Source: Coptis chinensis | Lineage: Eukaryota; Streptophyta; Magnoliopsida; Ranunculales; Ranunculaceae | DNA length: 64,000 nt | Reading direction: 5' to 3' | Assembly: GCA_015680905.1 (NCBI GenBank) | Contig: CM027381.1 | Coordinates: 66,887,501-66,951,500, forward strand | Shown here: one piece after another, positions 1 to 12,546 of the stretch | How positions within the stretch are numbered: the first letter of the stretch is position 1 | Layout of the letters: every line of letters begins with the position of its first letter | Notes under the pieces: generated by a model | The model's database searches: none | Told to the model about the DNA's origin: nothing | What the model saw: the letters and a program-made list of their open reading frames with translations, nothing else | Translations under genes and position numbers: made by a program

Positions 1-889
1 GTGTCCTTAAGTAGGTCCTGACAATTTGTCAAGACAAAAATACTCTGATTTTTCAACTCAAGTTTGCTAACTCTAGTGTATAGTGGGAACACGTTTCCTC
101 ACAATCTCAATGACGTCCAAACAAGCCGAGGTCGATCAATAACATCTATCATTTACTATCACACCAAATTAATCCTATTTGTGCTAAAGGTCTTTATTAG
201 GTGATATGGGGCTGAGATGAAGGTTTAAGAAGAAAAAGAATGGATATTTAATTAAACAAGTCTGAGATAATAGGGTATTCAATTACATGTAACTAGAGAA
301 AACCTTGTTCTTACTTTGCTTCAACATTTAGTTTCCATCCTTAGTCTTTCTATTTTGGCTTTTAACTCATTTTATTCTATTTTTTTTAGAGTTTTTATTT
401 TATTTCTATTTTTCTTTTTCTTTTCTTTTCTTTTCTTTGGATGGAAACTTATTTTCTTTTTCTTTTCTGAAACAACTAACTAAATTTTTGGTTTTCCACA
501 GGTCTTTCTCTTCATTTTCTTTACTCATCCTAACTCTCAGACTCATTCAAGATGGGTAGGCTTTTTTTATATATATATATTTTTATTGGTTTTAAAGATG
601 GGTAAAGGATTTATGGTTGCAAAAATGCTAATGTAAGGCTCAGTGGGACGACTAGTGGATAATTACTTATAGGTATGAATGTTTAGCTATATCGATCTAG
701 AGATGGCCTAAATTCTCGCTTAGGATATGATATGGTGATCAAGCAAGTGGATGTGTGATTTCTCTACTCAGATTATAGGATATTTGGTAAGTTTAGATTT
801 TTTCTTATTTTTTAGATTATTTGTGACAATATTTAGAATAGTTAGGAGATCATATCTACAAAATATTAGCCTAATCCAAAACTTATAAG
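1..889. other. Intergenic, no gene seen
   Basis: No coding similarity was recognised on either strand. The only compositional feature is a pyrimidine-rich run at about 355-480 with repeated TTTTC units. Confidence 0.4.
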
Positions 890-1133
890 GGGTATTTAGC
901 TTTTAGTCCTAGTTATAATAGCTATATTTGCGTTTGGTCCACAATTGTTCGTTTATTAGCGCTTGGGCCAAAATTGACGGTTATTTGCACTATAATAACA
1001 ATTGTGGACCAAACGCTAATAAACGCATTATAGTGCAAATAATCACCAATTTTGGCCCAAACGCTAATAAACGAACAATTGTAGACCAAATGCAAATATA
1101 GCTATTATAACTAGGACTAAAAGCTAAATCACC
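890..1133. mobile_element. Foldback (MITE-like) element
   Basis: The sequence folds back on itself almost end to end. Positions about 893-989 are the reverse complement of about 1020-1130, with a few mismatches. The outer arm ends read roughly GGGT(G)ATTTAGCTTTTAGTCC on one side and the complement on the other. The ~30-bp loop (about 990-1019) is itself a further copy of part of the arm, containing AATTGTGGACCAAACGCTAA. There is no ORF. The structure fits a non-autonomous foldback DNA transposon; the superfamily is not determined. Confidence 0.75.
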
Positions 1134-1879
1134 CAACTTATAAATGCCCTAATGATTTTGAGTTTGTTTATGTGTCAAGATAAAATATGTCCCTAGAACC
1201 CCTCCCTAGATTATATGTCTCCTTTGTGTCATCACTCAGATAATCGCTCATATGAGGCTTTTAGGCTAGAATCTAATAGGATATGTAAAATTAAGTAATC
1301 TAACCTAGGTCTCAGAATAACACTGTCAAGTACACTTATACATGCTCATGCAAAATGTTAATGAAAAGATGCAATGACTATTACCTACATATTAACCTAA
1401 GTTTGCAAGAACTACATTTAAATCTATTGCTACTTGAGATTTCTAGACTAATATCATCATGGAAAATGAAATAATACTATTTTCCTAAGTCCATAGTATA
1501 AACTATTTTTATGCTTTTTTTAATTTTTATACGACAATTAATATGTAATATACAACCTAATATGTGTTTAAACATTTACAGCTTGTTTCTATACCACCCC
1601 CAAACAGAATCATGCTTTGTACCCAAAGTATGGAATGAAATTAAAGGATAGAGAGTACCATAAAAACGTGCTTGAAAATGGTAGCACTTGTAAAAGAAAA
1701 TTAAAACAATACAAATATAAAGAATAAAATGCAGACACAACTCCTATATAAGTTCCATCCATTATGGAGATAACATGAATTAAATATCGCTTAGGACATA
1801 AACAGACACTGACAATAATTATAAATAGTATATATCATATATAGGTGAGGTAATCAAGCATTATGCTCCATTTCATCCT
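1134..1879. other. Intergenic, no gene seen
   Basis: AT-rich sequence between the foldback element and the first Athila-type LTR. No coding or structural feature was recognised. Confidence 0.35.
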
Positions 1880-3248
1880 TGAAAAGAGCCCAAAACTGTA
1901 ATTTTAACCCCTTAATAACATTACATATAAACCAATTATGTTTATAATAAATAAGAGTTAGTATTGTTTACGTACTTTTGTGTATTTCAGGTATTGGAAT
2001 CAATTATGTGAAAAAGTATGTCACTTTCGCAAGAGAAAGGAGCAAAGGTTGGTTACTAAGAAGTTCTATGGTTAAAGCCCAAGTTTCAAGGAGAAAAAAT
2101 ATTTTCAAAGCTTAGTCAAAGCTGAAAAATTAAAGTCCATACAGGCAGAAATATAGCATAAAAGTCAACAGAATTTCCACAGGTCATATCTTTAGACTCA
2201 CACCTCAGAATGGGACCTATTATATGTCAAAACGACCGGCTTGGAAAGAGATTTCTAATGGTCTAGGCCTTGATCTAATTAGAGGAGTAAAAGTGGACAA
2301 AATGGCTATTGTAGTAATTTCCAGCAGAGAAAGCCTTTTTCGACTTAAGTAATTAGGTTTTGGGGTTGATTTAGTGGCCCAAAACATAGCTCCAAAGTCC
2401 ATGCATGAAATTGTAAACCTAGCCCTCTCCTATATAAAGAGGACTAAGGCAAAACTCTAACTCTTCGCTTATATATCTCAACCCTTAGTTAATTAATTTA
2501 TCTCTCTCTCCCATTAGTTATTGAATTTAGTCTAAACCTAGTTTTACGTTTTATTAGCCTAGCCACTATTAATACAATACAAGTCAATTTTCAATACAAT
2601 TATTCTTTTAATTATGTCTTCTTCTTCTGCTTCTTATGTATTCCATGATAGTCTAACAAACAATAGTTAAACCTCCATTAGAGGTGTTTGATTGAAGCAT
2701 TGATGAAGACATGATGTGTTAGTATAGAATAGTTGTACTAAAAAGTTTCAATTCTATAGGGTAGTTTATTCACCATAAGAATGGGTTTCAACTTCCTCTC
2801 ATGCTAATTACTAGTTGGTTAGAGATGCCATGAATAATTAGGTATAAAAATACCTAACTTTTATGTTAAACCTTATGTACAAACATAAAGATTACGATTT
2901 GCAACAAACTCCATACTAGCATGTTAGGGATTAATCAAGATGGATATCAAATCTCTCTAATTCCTTCTCATATTCAATCTTCTTATTATTCAATTGTCAT
3001 AGTTTAAATTAGAATATTTTAAATCATAGTTTTCACCATATTAGTTATAGTCACAATAATTACTCTCATCATATTGGTAATTGTTAAATTAGTGAAATTG
3101 TTACGTTCTAAGCAACTAGGAGTGGAACGAATCTTTACTCAAGTTATTAAATGATAATTAAGAGTAGAAATTTGATCTAAACGTAGAATAATTTAGTTTT
3201 CTTATTCCTAGCAAAATCACTATTCCTGCTGCTATTTTAAGAATATCA
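1880..3248 (+). repeat. Athila-type LTR, copy 1 (+)
   Basis: The LTR begins TGAAAAGAGCCCAAAACTG and ends in TATCA, two bases before a TGGCGCCGCTGCC primer binding site. It aligns along its length with the minus-strand LTR at 10431-11762 and with the fragment from 38448. The intact-looking copies begin TGATAAGAGCCC, so the short terminal inverted repeat is TGATA/TATCA. A TATA-like box lies at about 2431. A 60-codon antisense ORF at 2220-2402 has a counterpart in copy 2, but it follows LTR homology and is probably not a gene. Confidence 0.85.
2431..2439 (+). promoter_or_regulatory. LTR TATA box
   Basis: TATATAAAG lies in the middle of the LTR, about 820 bp before its 3' end, as expected for the U3 promoter of an LTR retrotransposon. 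The equivalent site in copy 2 is mutated. Confidence 0.45.
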
Positions 3249-3250
3249 AA

Positions 3251-3268
3251 TGGCGCCGCTGCCATCTT
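3251..3268 (+). other. Primer binding site (tRNA-Asp type)
   Basis: TGGCGCCGCTGCCATCTT starts two bases after the LTR end. TGGCGCCGTTGCC-like sites complementary to the 3' end of tRNA-Asp are typical of Athila/Tat elements. The same site is present, inverted, at 10411-10428. Confidence 0.7.
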
Positions 3269-3866
3269 AGTTGTCTTTAGAATAGTTTCCCTTCGTGTTT
3301 TCAATTATACCAATATCCCACTTCACCCACCCACCCGATTGTTTGTATTCTAACTGTGTTTCCTATTTTCAGAAAACAGGATTTTGCTCCTGGAAGTCTA
3401 CTAGAAATTTTTGGAATTGTACTCAGAGCGCGTCCGTGTCGCATTTACGTTGTCTTTGAGCGCGCCCGCGTCCTTTCTGCAGTAAGTTTCCTATTTTATT
3501 TCCATTCTTAAGGCCCAGCCCATTAAGAAACCGCGTGAAAGGCTGTTTATAAAAAAAAATCACAGAGTGCGCACACGCCCTGGTTGCCTTATATTTGAGC
3601 ACGCCTGCGCCCCTTCTGAAGAAAGCCCGATTTCACAGGTTAGTTACATGCTCTCTTTTCATATCAAATTATTTTTTATTCAGTGTTCCAAGCTTTTTCA
3701 GTACACTGAGAGTGCATATAAAAGACGTTATTCATACATATAGCAAGGAGGCATTCTGGTTCTCCTCTTTCACTCCTCGTTTCTTCTATAAGAGGAGTTT
3801 TAATTATAGTATATCAAGTTTTGTTTGACTGCTGTTAGTGTTCTTTCATATTGGACTTAGCCTTGC
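3269..3866 (+). other. Athila leader between PBS and gag
   Basis: Non-coding leader. It contains two imperfect copies of a GC-rich phrase (gagcgcg...cgcgtcc at about 3426-3475 and gtgcgcacacgcc...cgcctgcgcc at about 3567-3612). No convincing ORF. Confidence 0.45.
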
Positions 3867-4412
3867 ATGGGATTAAGGTATGGTAAGAGAAAACCACCTA
3901 TCATTATCTATCGTAAACGTCAACGGACACGCCTATCTAGAATATCACACACTACACCTGCATCAATGGCTGAAGAAACAGAGACTCCTCTCTCTGATTT
4001 TTACAAAGCCCTAAACAATGGCCTTAAGTCTTGTGTCGTTCTTGCCAATCCAATGGGGGATTTTTTAATTCCCCTAAATATTTTTAATTTGTTACCCATT
4101 TTTCATGGTTTAGACCATGAAAAGCCTTACCAGCATATGTGTAGGATAGAACAAGTTCTCACTACATTCAATCATCCTAACGTAGGTTCTGAACAAATTA
4201 AACTAAGGGTGTTTCCTTTCACTCTAACCAATAAGGCAGCATCTTGGTTAACTACCCAAACGGCTAATTCCGTGGACTCATTAGCCAAACTTGTTCAATT
4301 GTTCATAGAACAATTTTACCCATCACTAAAGATAGATAAGATGATTCAAAAGATTCATTTCTTCCGCCAGAACCCTCATGAATCCTTTTTTAACGCCTGG
4401 AACCGGTATACT
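3867..4412 (+). pseudogene. Athila-type gag, 5' fragment
   Basis: This is an N-terminal gag segment of a Ty3-gypsy retrotransposon; gag would form the virus-like particle. After a start at 3867 the frame is open for about 182 codons. It contains the Retrotrans_gag pattern FHGLDHEKPYQHM, EQIKLRVFPFTL, AASWL, and IHFFRQNPHESFFNAWNRYTD. Comparison with the minus-strand copy at 9912-9091 shows that homology stops right after WNRYTD, at about 4412. There it runs into the end of a copia LTR. The later gag and all of pol are absent, so this is a truncated, non-functional copy. Confidence 0.75.
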
Positions 4413-5732
4413 GATAATTGTAGGAACCGTTATTCAAAATGCAAATATTTCTACAAACCACGAGAACCCACGCGCAGCGGAATCAATGGGGTTCTCACGA
4501 TTTTGGATTAGAGAACATACCTTTTCGATCTGGTTTAGATAACTCTGAGAATCCAAGCTTAATGAATCTGAAATCAATCCCTTGATCTTCTATTGTATTC
4601 CTTTAGAACATATTGGACGTTGTGTGGGCAACGATCTACCAATCCCCTTCTTTCTCACAAAGCTAGATCTAATTTTGGATCTATCTTTCCTTGCCTCTTT
4701 TTCTAAACCAGGTGAATAGTGAATTTCGGCCAGAGAGAGAGTATTCTATTTATAGGCTACAACAGGGACCATGAGGAGAAATTAGGGTTGGGCCTCCTGA
4801 CGGCGGGGCTTGGGCTTCCCATGTTAAGCCCGTAACACACGCCCAAGTCCGTCAACAAATGGCTTATTCCACTAAAGGTCATTGTTGCACTACCGCCCTA
4901 ATCCCAAATTACGTGTCAGCATTTATGGGCTCCATATTATATGCTCGTTGATCTCCCCATGTTTAAGATATCGAATGTCCGTTGATTAAGTCAAGTTATT
5001 GACAACTACATTAATCAACTTCTTATGTCCTTGAGTAGTACCACTCAACCTCATTGTCATGTCAGAATAAATCCACCTGCAGGGTTTACATGACAATCTT
5101 ATTGAGCTCCTCAAGGGGACATCATCAACCCGACTTCTTGTGGGACATGGATTCCTTTTATAATCAATAGCACGCCTTACATACAATGTCATTACCCAAT
5201 CCATCGAGTTTGTTGATTCACAAATGAATCTCACTCATGGATGATTTAAAGCAATGTACAATGCATGTAAGTGCCTATTATTATATCTAGATTAGGAGAA
5301 CAAGCATCCATAATAACAGAGGCATTTGTTCTCTTATATAGTCAGTATAAAGAGAAACAACCTCACTTGGTCCTGTTCAATACATACAAAGTGTACTAGT
5401 GTAATCCTATAGTCAAGATAGACTAATACCATATTATACTACAACCGTACTGATGGTTTGTCCAAATCCATCTAGGTTGTGAACGATTACTTATACTTTA
5501 TAAGGTACTGATGATATGATCTTCTGTGTGTTCACACCATATCATCTACAACATAAAGTATTAGACACATGCATATAACTAATAACATATATAATATGCA
5601 TAATATTTGCCCATATGATTCTCATTCAAAATATAAAGAATTAGAGTTAATACAAAAGTAATGCTTTTAGTATATAACCCTATCAATCTCCCATTTATAC
5701 TCAAAGCATTGCTTTTTAGTATATTACTAACA
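4411..5732 (-). repeat. Ty1-copia LTR (-), in Athila gag
   Basis: The right edge is well defined. Read on the minus strand, the purine tract AAGTGGGAGATT is followed by TGTTAGTAATATAC, the usual copia 3'-LTR start, and the pol stop codon overlaps it. The left edge is inferred from where gag homology is lost, at a TG dinucleotide (4411), giving an LTR of about 1.3 kb. It includes the sequence from about 4740 to 5560, in which no gene was found. No second LTR is present, so target duplications cannot be checked. Confidence 0.55.
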
Positions 5733-6490
5733 AATCTCCCACTTATTCTTAAAGCTATGCTGCCAAGCATCTGATTCCCATCCCTTCAACATGCCTGTCA
5801 AGGGGTCAGCTAGGTTATCTTCTGATGCTATCTTGGTAACATAAACATCTCCTCTTTTCTAGGTGGTACTTGCGCTCAATGTGTTTACTTGCTTACAAGA
5901 AGTTCTGGACCCAAAATTGTTTCTTTGGCTGCCTCAATGGCTGCCACATGTTCAGCTTCCATGGTGGAGTCAGACAAGCATTTATGCTTGACACTCCTCC
6001 ATACTATGGCTCCACCTCACAAGGTAAACACACAACCTAAGGTAGACTTACTCTTGTCCCTATCTGACCCTTCAGCACCCTCCACACTGACAAGTAGTAA
6101 GCCATGATAGTGTGGACGTTTACCATTCTACATTCGTGGAAATACTTTTGGAGTTCAGGATAGTGTAGACTATATACCCTAAGGGAACCAAACTATCTGC
6201 ATGGTATACTAACATATAATCCTTAGTCCTTTTCAGGTACTTCAGTATATGTTTTACCACAGTCCAGGGTTCTTCTGATATCTGCTAACCATGCCAACGG
6301 CAAAGCAGATGTCTAGCCTCGTGCATAACATGGCGCACATTAAGCTTCCTACATCCGAAGCAAAAAGAACCACTTTCATGTCCTCTATCTCTTTTGGTGT
6401 CTTGGGACACATATCCTTTGATAGAGGAACTTCATGCCTGAAAGGAAAGAAACCTTTCTTGGAGTTTTGCATGTTATAACAAGTCAACAT
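5727..6490 (-). pseudogene. Ty1-copia pol 3' end (RT/RNase H)
   Basis: This is the last part of a copia polyprotein, read right to left. From 6490 the frame gives the end of the RT/RNase H region (MCPKTPKEIEDM, SLMCAMLCTRLDICFAVGMV, SRYQKNP). After frameshifts come STMEAEHVAAIEAAKE at about 5960-5900 and RGDVYVTKIASEDNLADPLT at about 5850-5800. It ends WEIC-stop at 5727, overlapping the LTR start. RNase H would degrade the RNA strand of the cDNA hybrid. Several frameshifts and the loss of everything upstream make it non-functional. Confidence 0.75.
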
Positions 6491-7562
6491 AGTATCAAAA
6501 TAGGTACAAATAGAGAAGGAAACAAAACAAGGGGGGATGCGCTACATTTACTGCCTTGACTCTTGTTCTATTTTAATTCCTAGTCTTTATGTTTTTAGAT
6601 TTAGTTTTTGGTTTGAAAAAAAAAAGCTTGTAACATGTTAATGGTGAAAAACACTTGCTAGTTCTAATAAAACTTCTTTCTTTCTTAGGTAATCAGGTTG
6701 TTTTACATTCCTTTCTTTCTTTATATCTCTTGTTACTTATCTATTTTGTAACTTGAAATCAATCCAAGGATCATGAGCTGAAATCTTCCAAGGTGGAGGA
6801 TTAATGAAGCTCATGAGAGGATTCAATAAAAATTTCTTAGAAGTAGGATTCACTGCCTGGACTTAAGGGCACATATAGCACACTACCCCAAAATGGTAGT
6901 GTCCGGCCAAACTTAAGACCTAGAAATTTAGAAGGACTCGCGTGCGCCTCCCTTTTTATGCCTGGGCTAGCCGTGCACGCGAGTTATCTCTAATCTCTTA
7001 TTTTCATAGTTAACATGATTATGTTGTATGAGTCCAAGAGTTGAGATGGGATTTCAGAGATGAAACCCCAGTTCAACTTCTTATGCTAGGGAAATGGACT
7101 ATGAGTCCATTTCGCTAGGGATCGACGCTTAAGCCGGTTCGGGTTTGATAACAAACCCAAAACAGCTTAGAGATGGTAGTAATCCGATACTAAGATAAGA
7201 TAATAAGACCTTGCATGAGCAGCATGATCCTCCACCTTTTCTTTCCCTTTGAATATCTTAGGAAAAATACTCGGTTTTTACTGTTTCTTTTGTATTTCGC
7301 ATGTTTAGCGTCATTTAAGATTCAACAAAGCAACTTAGCTAGCAAACACTACAAAACTTACTCACTAGTTTCCCTACTTAGAGTATAAGAAAGTTGTATG
7401 TTGTCCTAGAATTTAGATTGGTTTGAATCCCTACTCGAATTAAACGTACGAAGACGTGAGTAAGGACTTTAGTCTGCACTAAACGGAAACGAGACTTTTG
7501 TATCTTTAGACCGCAGAAGTGTAGAGATCACTAACCTCCCCATCTATAGACGAATCTGGTAA
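6491..7562. other. Unassigned retrotransposon spacer
   Basis: No gene was recognised. The segment lies between a copia pol fragment and the end of an Athila protease and probably derives from one of them. It contains a 10-bp perfect hairpin, GAAATGGACT/AGTCCATTTC, at about 7090-7112. Confidence 0.3.
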
Positions 7563-9912
7563 CTATTTCATCATCTTGAAAACATTTACCTCAACAAAAC
7601 GATGACCAAAGGACATGGATATCGAACCATCGTGGCAGTTTATGAGCGCGTTGGTAGTTGCCAAGAAAGGATGCCCTGAAATGATAGGAACAGAGTCATT
7701 AGCGACTTCTGTGTCTAGGATAATGAACTTTGCTGGGTAGTAAAAATCTTGACCCTTAACCAGCACGTTTTCAATAACACCCTTATGATACTTAATGGAC
7801 CGATCCGCTAATTGCAACGTCATTTTAGTAGGTTGCATCTCCTGTAAACCTATTTGCTTATATAAATAATAAGGGAGTAAGTTAATACTGCCCAGTCTAA
7901 TAAAGCTGATCGTCGATGGGTATCCCCTAAGGTACATTATACAAATGGGACGACCGGGTCCTTGTAATTTTTACGATTTCATTATGTTCGATAGAGTTGA
8001 GGAACTGCTCAGTTAAAAGGCGCCTTTTGGTATATTGGTCTTCCGCCTAGTAGTGCACAACTCTTTTTTAGAAACTTAGCATGTTGTGGTAACTTTTTAA
8101 TAGCGTCAAGAAAAGGTAGGTTAATTGTTAGATTTTTAAAAACTTCCCTAATCTCATCAAAGTTAGTATCCTTGTGTAACATAGCTAGTCTCTGGGAAAC
8201 GGCGGGTTCTCTCTATATTTAGCATATGGATCGATATGAGTTTTAACCTTTACCATTTTCCTCTTGGGTTGAGGTTTAACTGGCACCTCTACAAGAGTAG
8301 GATCATCAGTTACTACTTCGGAATCTAGTAAAATAGCAGGTGTGAGGAACACTGGTGGGGTAACAACAGGCATCGTTACGGCGTTATCAACCACTATGCC
8401 AGAACGGAGAGTGGTGATGGCATTTAGCTCACCTACGTTGATATTTTCATTACTAAGGTTACTGGTTACTTCAAAGGCTGTGTTTGTCATTTTAGGATTA
8501 GGTACGTCTTGACCTGGAAACACACATTTTGGTTGGGTTTTCTCTTGGGCTAACTGCTGGGTTAAATAATTAATGGATTATAAAACATGTTGGTTAGATT
8601 GAGTCATAGATTGGAAAAGATGTTGGCTAACCTGTATGAAGGCGTCGAGACGATACAGTTATGGTCACCGGTGGTGTGATTAGAACTATCTCACGTTAAT
8701 TATTAACGGGTAGGTTGCGATAGTTATTAGTAACCGAAACAATACCTTTATTAGTATTATAATTACCTTGTCCTTGTCTCGGTGGAGCTTGATTGTAATT
8801 TGGCGCTTGCCTAACATTTTGATTATTAAACCCTAGAGGTGTAATGTGATGATTATTTTTCCAACCAAAGTTGGAATGTTGTCTCCAAGGCATGTTAGGT
8901 TCGCTATTAATGGAATAAACATTGTCTGGTTGAGCGGATGGTTGTTCATAGACTAGAGGACAATAGGAGTCGGGATGCTCAAGGCTATAACAGAAATTAC
9001 ATGGAAAAGTGCTGACGCTTCATGATCGAGAGTAGGTGTTGTTGGACGTAAAATGACTTCTACCTTTTAGTGAGAGATTCGATTAAAGTTTTAAGCTCGT
9101 GGATCAGATCTAACCTCAAACATACCGCAACCTTTAACTGTGGAAGAAGAATTACCGAGCGAGGGGATGTCATTACCCCCCTTCCCGTTATTTTGGCGTT
9201 TAGATTGATCTTTCAAAAACCTATAAGCCTCAGAGGTATCTTTATTAAGGAAACTACCCCCAGTCATTATGTTAAGAACCCCTTTATGGTGATGTAAAAG
9301 CCCTTTGAAAAAGGCACGAACAAGCGTGTCTTTCGCAAGGTTATGATGTGGACACTCAATGAGAAGATCAGTGAACCGATTCCAGGCCTCTGAAAAGGAT
9401 TCATGGGGATTCTGGCTGAAGAAATGAATCTGTTGAAGCATTTCATCTGTCTTTAGCGGTGGGTAAAACTGTTACATGAATAATTGAACAAGTTTGGCCC
9501 ATGAGTCCACAAAATTAGGCGCTTAGGTAGTTACCAAGATGCTATCTTATCGGCAAGGGTGAAAGGAAACACCCTTAATTTAATTTGCTCCTAACCAACA
9601 GTAGGATGATGAAATGTGGTAAGAACTTGTTCTATCCTACGTATATGCTGATAAGGCTTCTCATGGTCGACCCATGAAAAACTGGTAACAAATTAAATAT
9701 ATTCGGGGGATTCAAAAATCCCCCACTGGGTCTGCAAGAACGATGCAAGACTTAGGGCTATCGTTAGGGGCCTTGTAAAAATCAGAGAGAGGAGTCTCTG
9801 TTTCATCAGCCATTGGTGCAGGTGTAATGTGTGGTATTCTAGATAGGTGTGTGCTTTGACATTTATGATAAATAACGGAAGATGGTTTACTAGTACCGGA
9901 CCTTAGTCTCAT
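7563..9912 (-). pseudogene. Athila-type gag-protease (-)
   Basis: Gag and aspartic protease part of a Ty3-gypsy Athila-type polyprotein, read right to left. The start at 9912 (MRLRSGTSK) gives the same N-terminus as the plus copy. Gag continues through frameshifts to IHFFSQNPHESFSEAWNRF, CPHHNL and FFKGLLHHHKGVLN (9441-9091). A Gln/Asn-rich linker follows at 8893-8696. The conserved pre-protease block NLTINLPFLDAIKKLPQHAKF lies at about 8140-8050. The protease-like domain is at 7937-7563 (LGSINLLPYYLYKQIGL, TLQLADRS). No RT or integrase follows. Stops and frameshifts occur at about 9440-9600, 9000 and 7990, so it is degenerate. Confidence 0.8.
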
Positions 9913-10410
9913 ACAAGGCTAAGGCTAATATAAAGCAAACTATGAACAAACAGTCAAACAACCTTGATATGCTAGAAAAAAATCCTCTAACAGGAGAAGC
10001 GAGGAGCGGAAGAAGGAGTACCTGAATGCCTCCTTGCTACGCGTTTGAATAGCGTCTTGTATACGCGATCACAGTGTATTAACGAAGTTAGAAACACTGA
10101 ATAACTTAATTAAAATGAGTTGGAAACAAACCTATGAAAATCGGGCAAATTCACAAGTGGGCACAGGCGCCCTTGGAACTAGGCGTAGAAGGGCGCATGG
10201 GCGCTCTTGCCTGAACCAATGTCTAGTGTTTTGAGGGTGTGCGCGCTCTCGAGATAGCCTACGATGGGCTTGGGCCCGCTCGGTGTAGATTTCTAAAAAA
10301 AATAATTTATGAACCAAACAAACACAATCAGAACCAAATAAGGGTGGGTGGGTTTTAATGGGATTTTGGTAGGGACGAAAATTCTAAAGGAAACGAATTT
10401 AAACATAACT
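9913..10410 (-). other. Athila leader (-)
   Basis: Leader between the minus-strand PBS and gag, the counterpart of 3269-3866 and similarly rich in GCGC phrases (about 10160-10270). No gene. Confidence 0.45.
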
Positions 10411-10428
10411 AAGATGGCAGCGGCGCCA
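10411..10428 (-). other. Primer binding site (tRNA-Asp type, -)
   Basis: Reverse complement of TGGCGCCGCTGCCATCTT, two bases inside the LTR edge at 10431. Identical to the site at 3251. Confidence 0.7.
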
Positions 10429-10430
10429 TT

Positions 10431-11762
10431 TGATAAAAGTAAAAACTAGTGTTTACTCCTACTTAACTAATTAAACTTAACCAGAAGTAAACACTATAGT
10501 AATTGCATTCTATATTATCAAAGTTATCTACTCTCTTGAATCATGCAATAAATGGAGTAGAGAATTCGTTCCACTCCTAGTCCTTTAAACGTAAGTTTCC
10601 GCTAGTTTAATCACTACTAACAAAACAAAATGAGAGTAATGAATTGAATTATACTAATATGGCAATTGAATTTAAATAATATGTTTAACTTATACTATGA
10701 TAATAGAATATTGAAATGTGAATATAGAGAAGGGATTAGGGAGATTTGAATCCACTTGATGTATTCCTAATATGCTAGTGTTGATTATTGCAGTTCTAAT
10801 CAATTAAGATTAAGTGTTGATCCCTAATTACTCATGACAATCTCTGCCAACTAATAATTAGCATGTGAGGAAGTCCAATCCATTCTCATGGCAAATCAAA
10901 TATCCTTCTAGAGTGAAACTCTTAACAAGCAATAATTCTAACTAACCTATTAAGTCTTCATCAAGTTTCATCAAACCCTTCTAATGGAGATTTAGCTAGA
11001 TGTCATTAGACTATCATAAACAGATATATAAGAAGGAGACATAATTAGGAACAATAATAAACTTTTATTAATCTAATCAATACTGAAGAACAATAATTAA
11101 CTAAGGTATAAACTAATAACTGAGTCTAAATCCTAACTATCTAGCTCTAATTAATTATATCTATCTAAGTCTAAGTATCTCTAGAGTTATGCCTTAGTCC
11201 TCTTAATAAAGGAGAGACTAGGTCTACATTTTCATGCATGGGTTTTGGAACCATATTTTGGGCCTTTGAATCAAGCCCAAAACCTGATTACATAAGTCCA
11301 AAAAGGGTTTCTCTACTAGAAATTACTCTAATAGTCTTTTCATTTACTTTTTCTCCTCTGATTGGGTCAAGGCCTAGACCGTTAGAAAGCTCATTCCAAT
11401 TTGGTCGTTTTGACATATAATAGGCCCAATTCCGAGGTCTAAGTCCAAAGATACGGCTTGCAAAAGTTCTATTGACTTTTCTGCTCTATTTCTGCCCGCG
11501 TTGGCTTTGACTTTTCAGCTTTGACCGGGCTTTAGAAAGGCTTTTTTCTCCTTAAATCTTGGCTTTTAATCATAGAACTTCTTAGCAACCAACCTTTGCT
11601 CCTTTATCTCGCAAAAATAACATGTTTCTTCACATATTTGACTCCAATGCCTGAAATACATAAACACACGTAAGCAGTACTAACTCATATTTATTATACA
11701 CATAATTGGTCTAAATGTAATGATATTAAGGGGGTTAAAACTATAGTTTTGGGCTCTTATCA
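10431..11762 (-). repeat. Athila-type LTR, copy 2 (-)
   Basis: On the minus strand it runs from TGATAAGAGCCCAAAACTAT (11762) to TTTTATCA (10431), about 1.33 kb. It is clearly homologous to copy 1 but diverged by substitutions and indels. Its left side abuts the PBS and leader of the minus-strand gag. Its right side abuts the C-terminal remnant of the FAR1-like pseudogene. No matching right-hand LTR is in the window. Confidence 0.85.
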
Positions 11763-12546
11763 GTAAGCCACTTGAGAAACAACCTTGATATAATGAGCCA
11801 CTCTCAAAGGTTCATGGTTTTCATGCCTGGCCACTAATCTAGTATCAAACTCCATTCTATACATGTTTGCCTTTTTGCATCCACCGCTTCAAAAGAAAAT
11901 GCCTTGGAATCTTCTATGTCGTAACGCAGAAAAAGCTTTAACATGTGACCACAAAGTAACCCCATAAACTAAAAATATTTACATTCACAGTCTCCCTTTA
12001 AGGTTCCTCTGTTGAAACTCACTATCCAAACAGACTTCTTCTACGGGTCTCTCTATTTCACCATGTAGTTTCCAGTTCCATTGTTCTCAATCTCTTCCCC
12101 ATCAATTTTGTACTCCATCTTTGCTTTGTTTAATTGTTCTTTAAATTTATTGAATGCATTAATCGTATAGACCTTCGCAGCATGCACAAGGAGTAAAGCA
12201 TCTTTAGCCACAATTTGTGAACTATGCTCGATGCGGTAATCAGAATCCTTTCATTCCTAGCAATCAAAGACAAAGATCTCTTATTATCATGTAAAAACTC
12301 CATCATCGTAGTGCTCGAATTTACGAATTGGTTATAATGAGAATTCATCGATTCACTCCTCCCAGTGGTATGCATACCAGCAAAAAATGTGACACTGAGA
12401 TAACAAGGAACCCATTTCTCCAAAGATATTATATATTTCTGTCAACCAAGGATTTTCAAACAACTCATTCTTCTCTATTATTGTACACCATCTTCTTTCA
12501 AAATCAGCAATCCTATACAAGAAATAATGTTCTTCAGGTCAGTTAC

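Noticed and set aside
2220..2402. 60-codon antisense ORF in Athila LTR, similar to an ORF at 11238-11420
   Set aside because: Both lie at the same LTR position, so similarity follows LTR homology. The third LTR copy has a stop in the frame. No evidence for a real gene.
7090..7112. 10-bp perfect hairpin
   Set aside because: Short, isolated, with no terminator context relevant to a plant genome. Probably chance.
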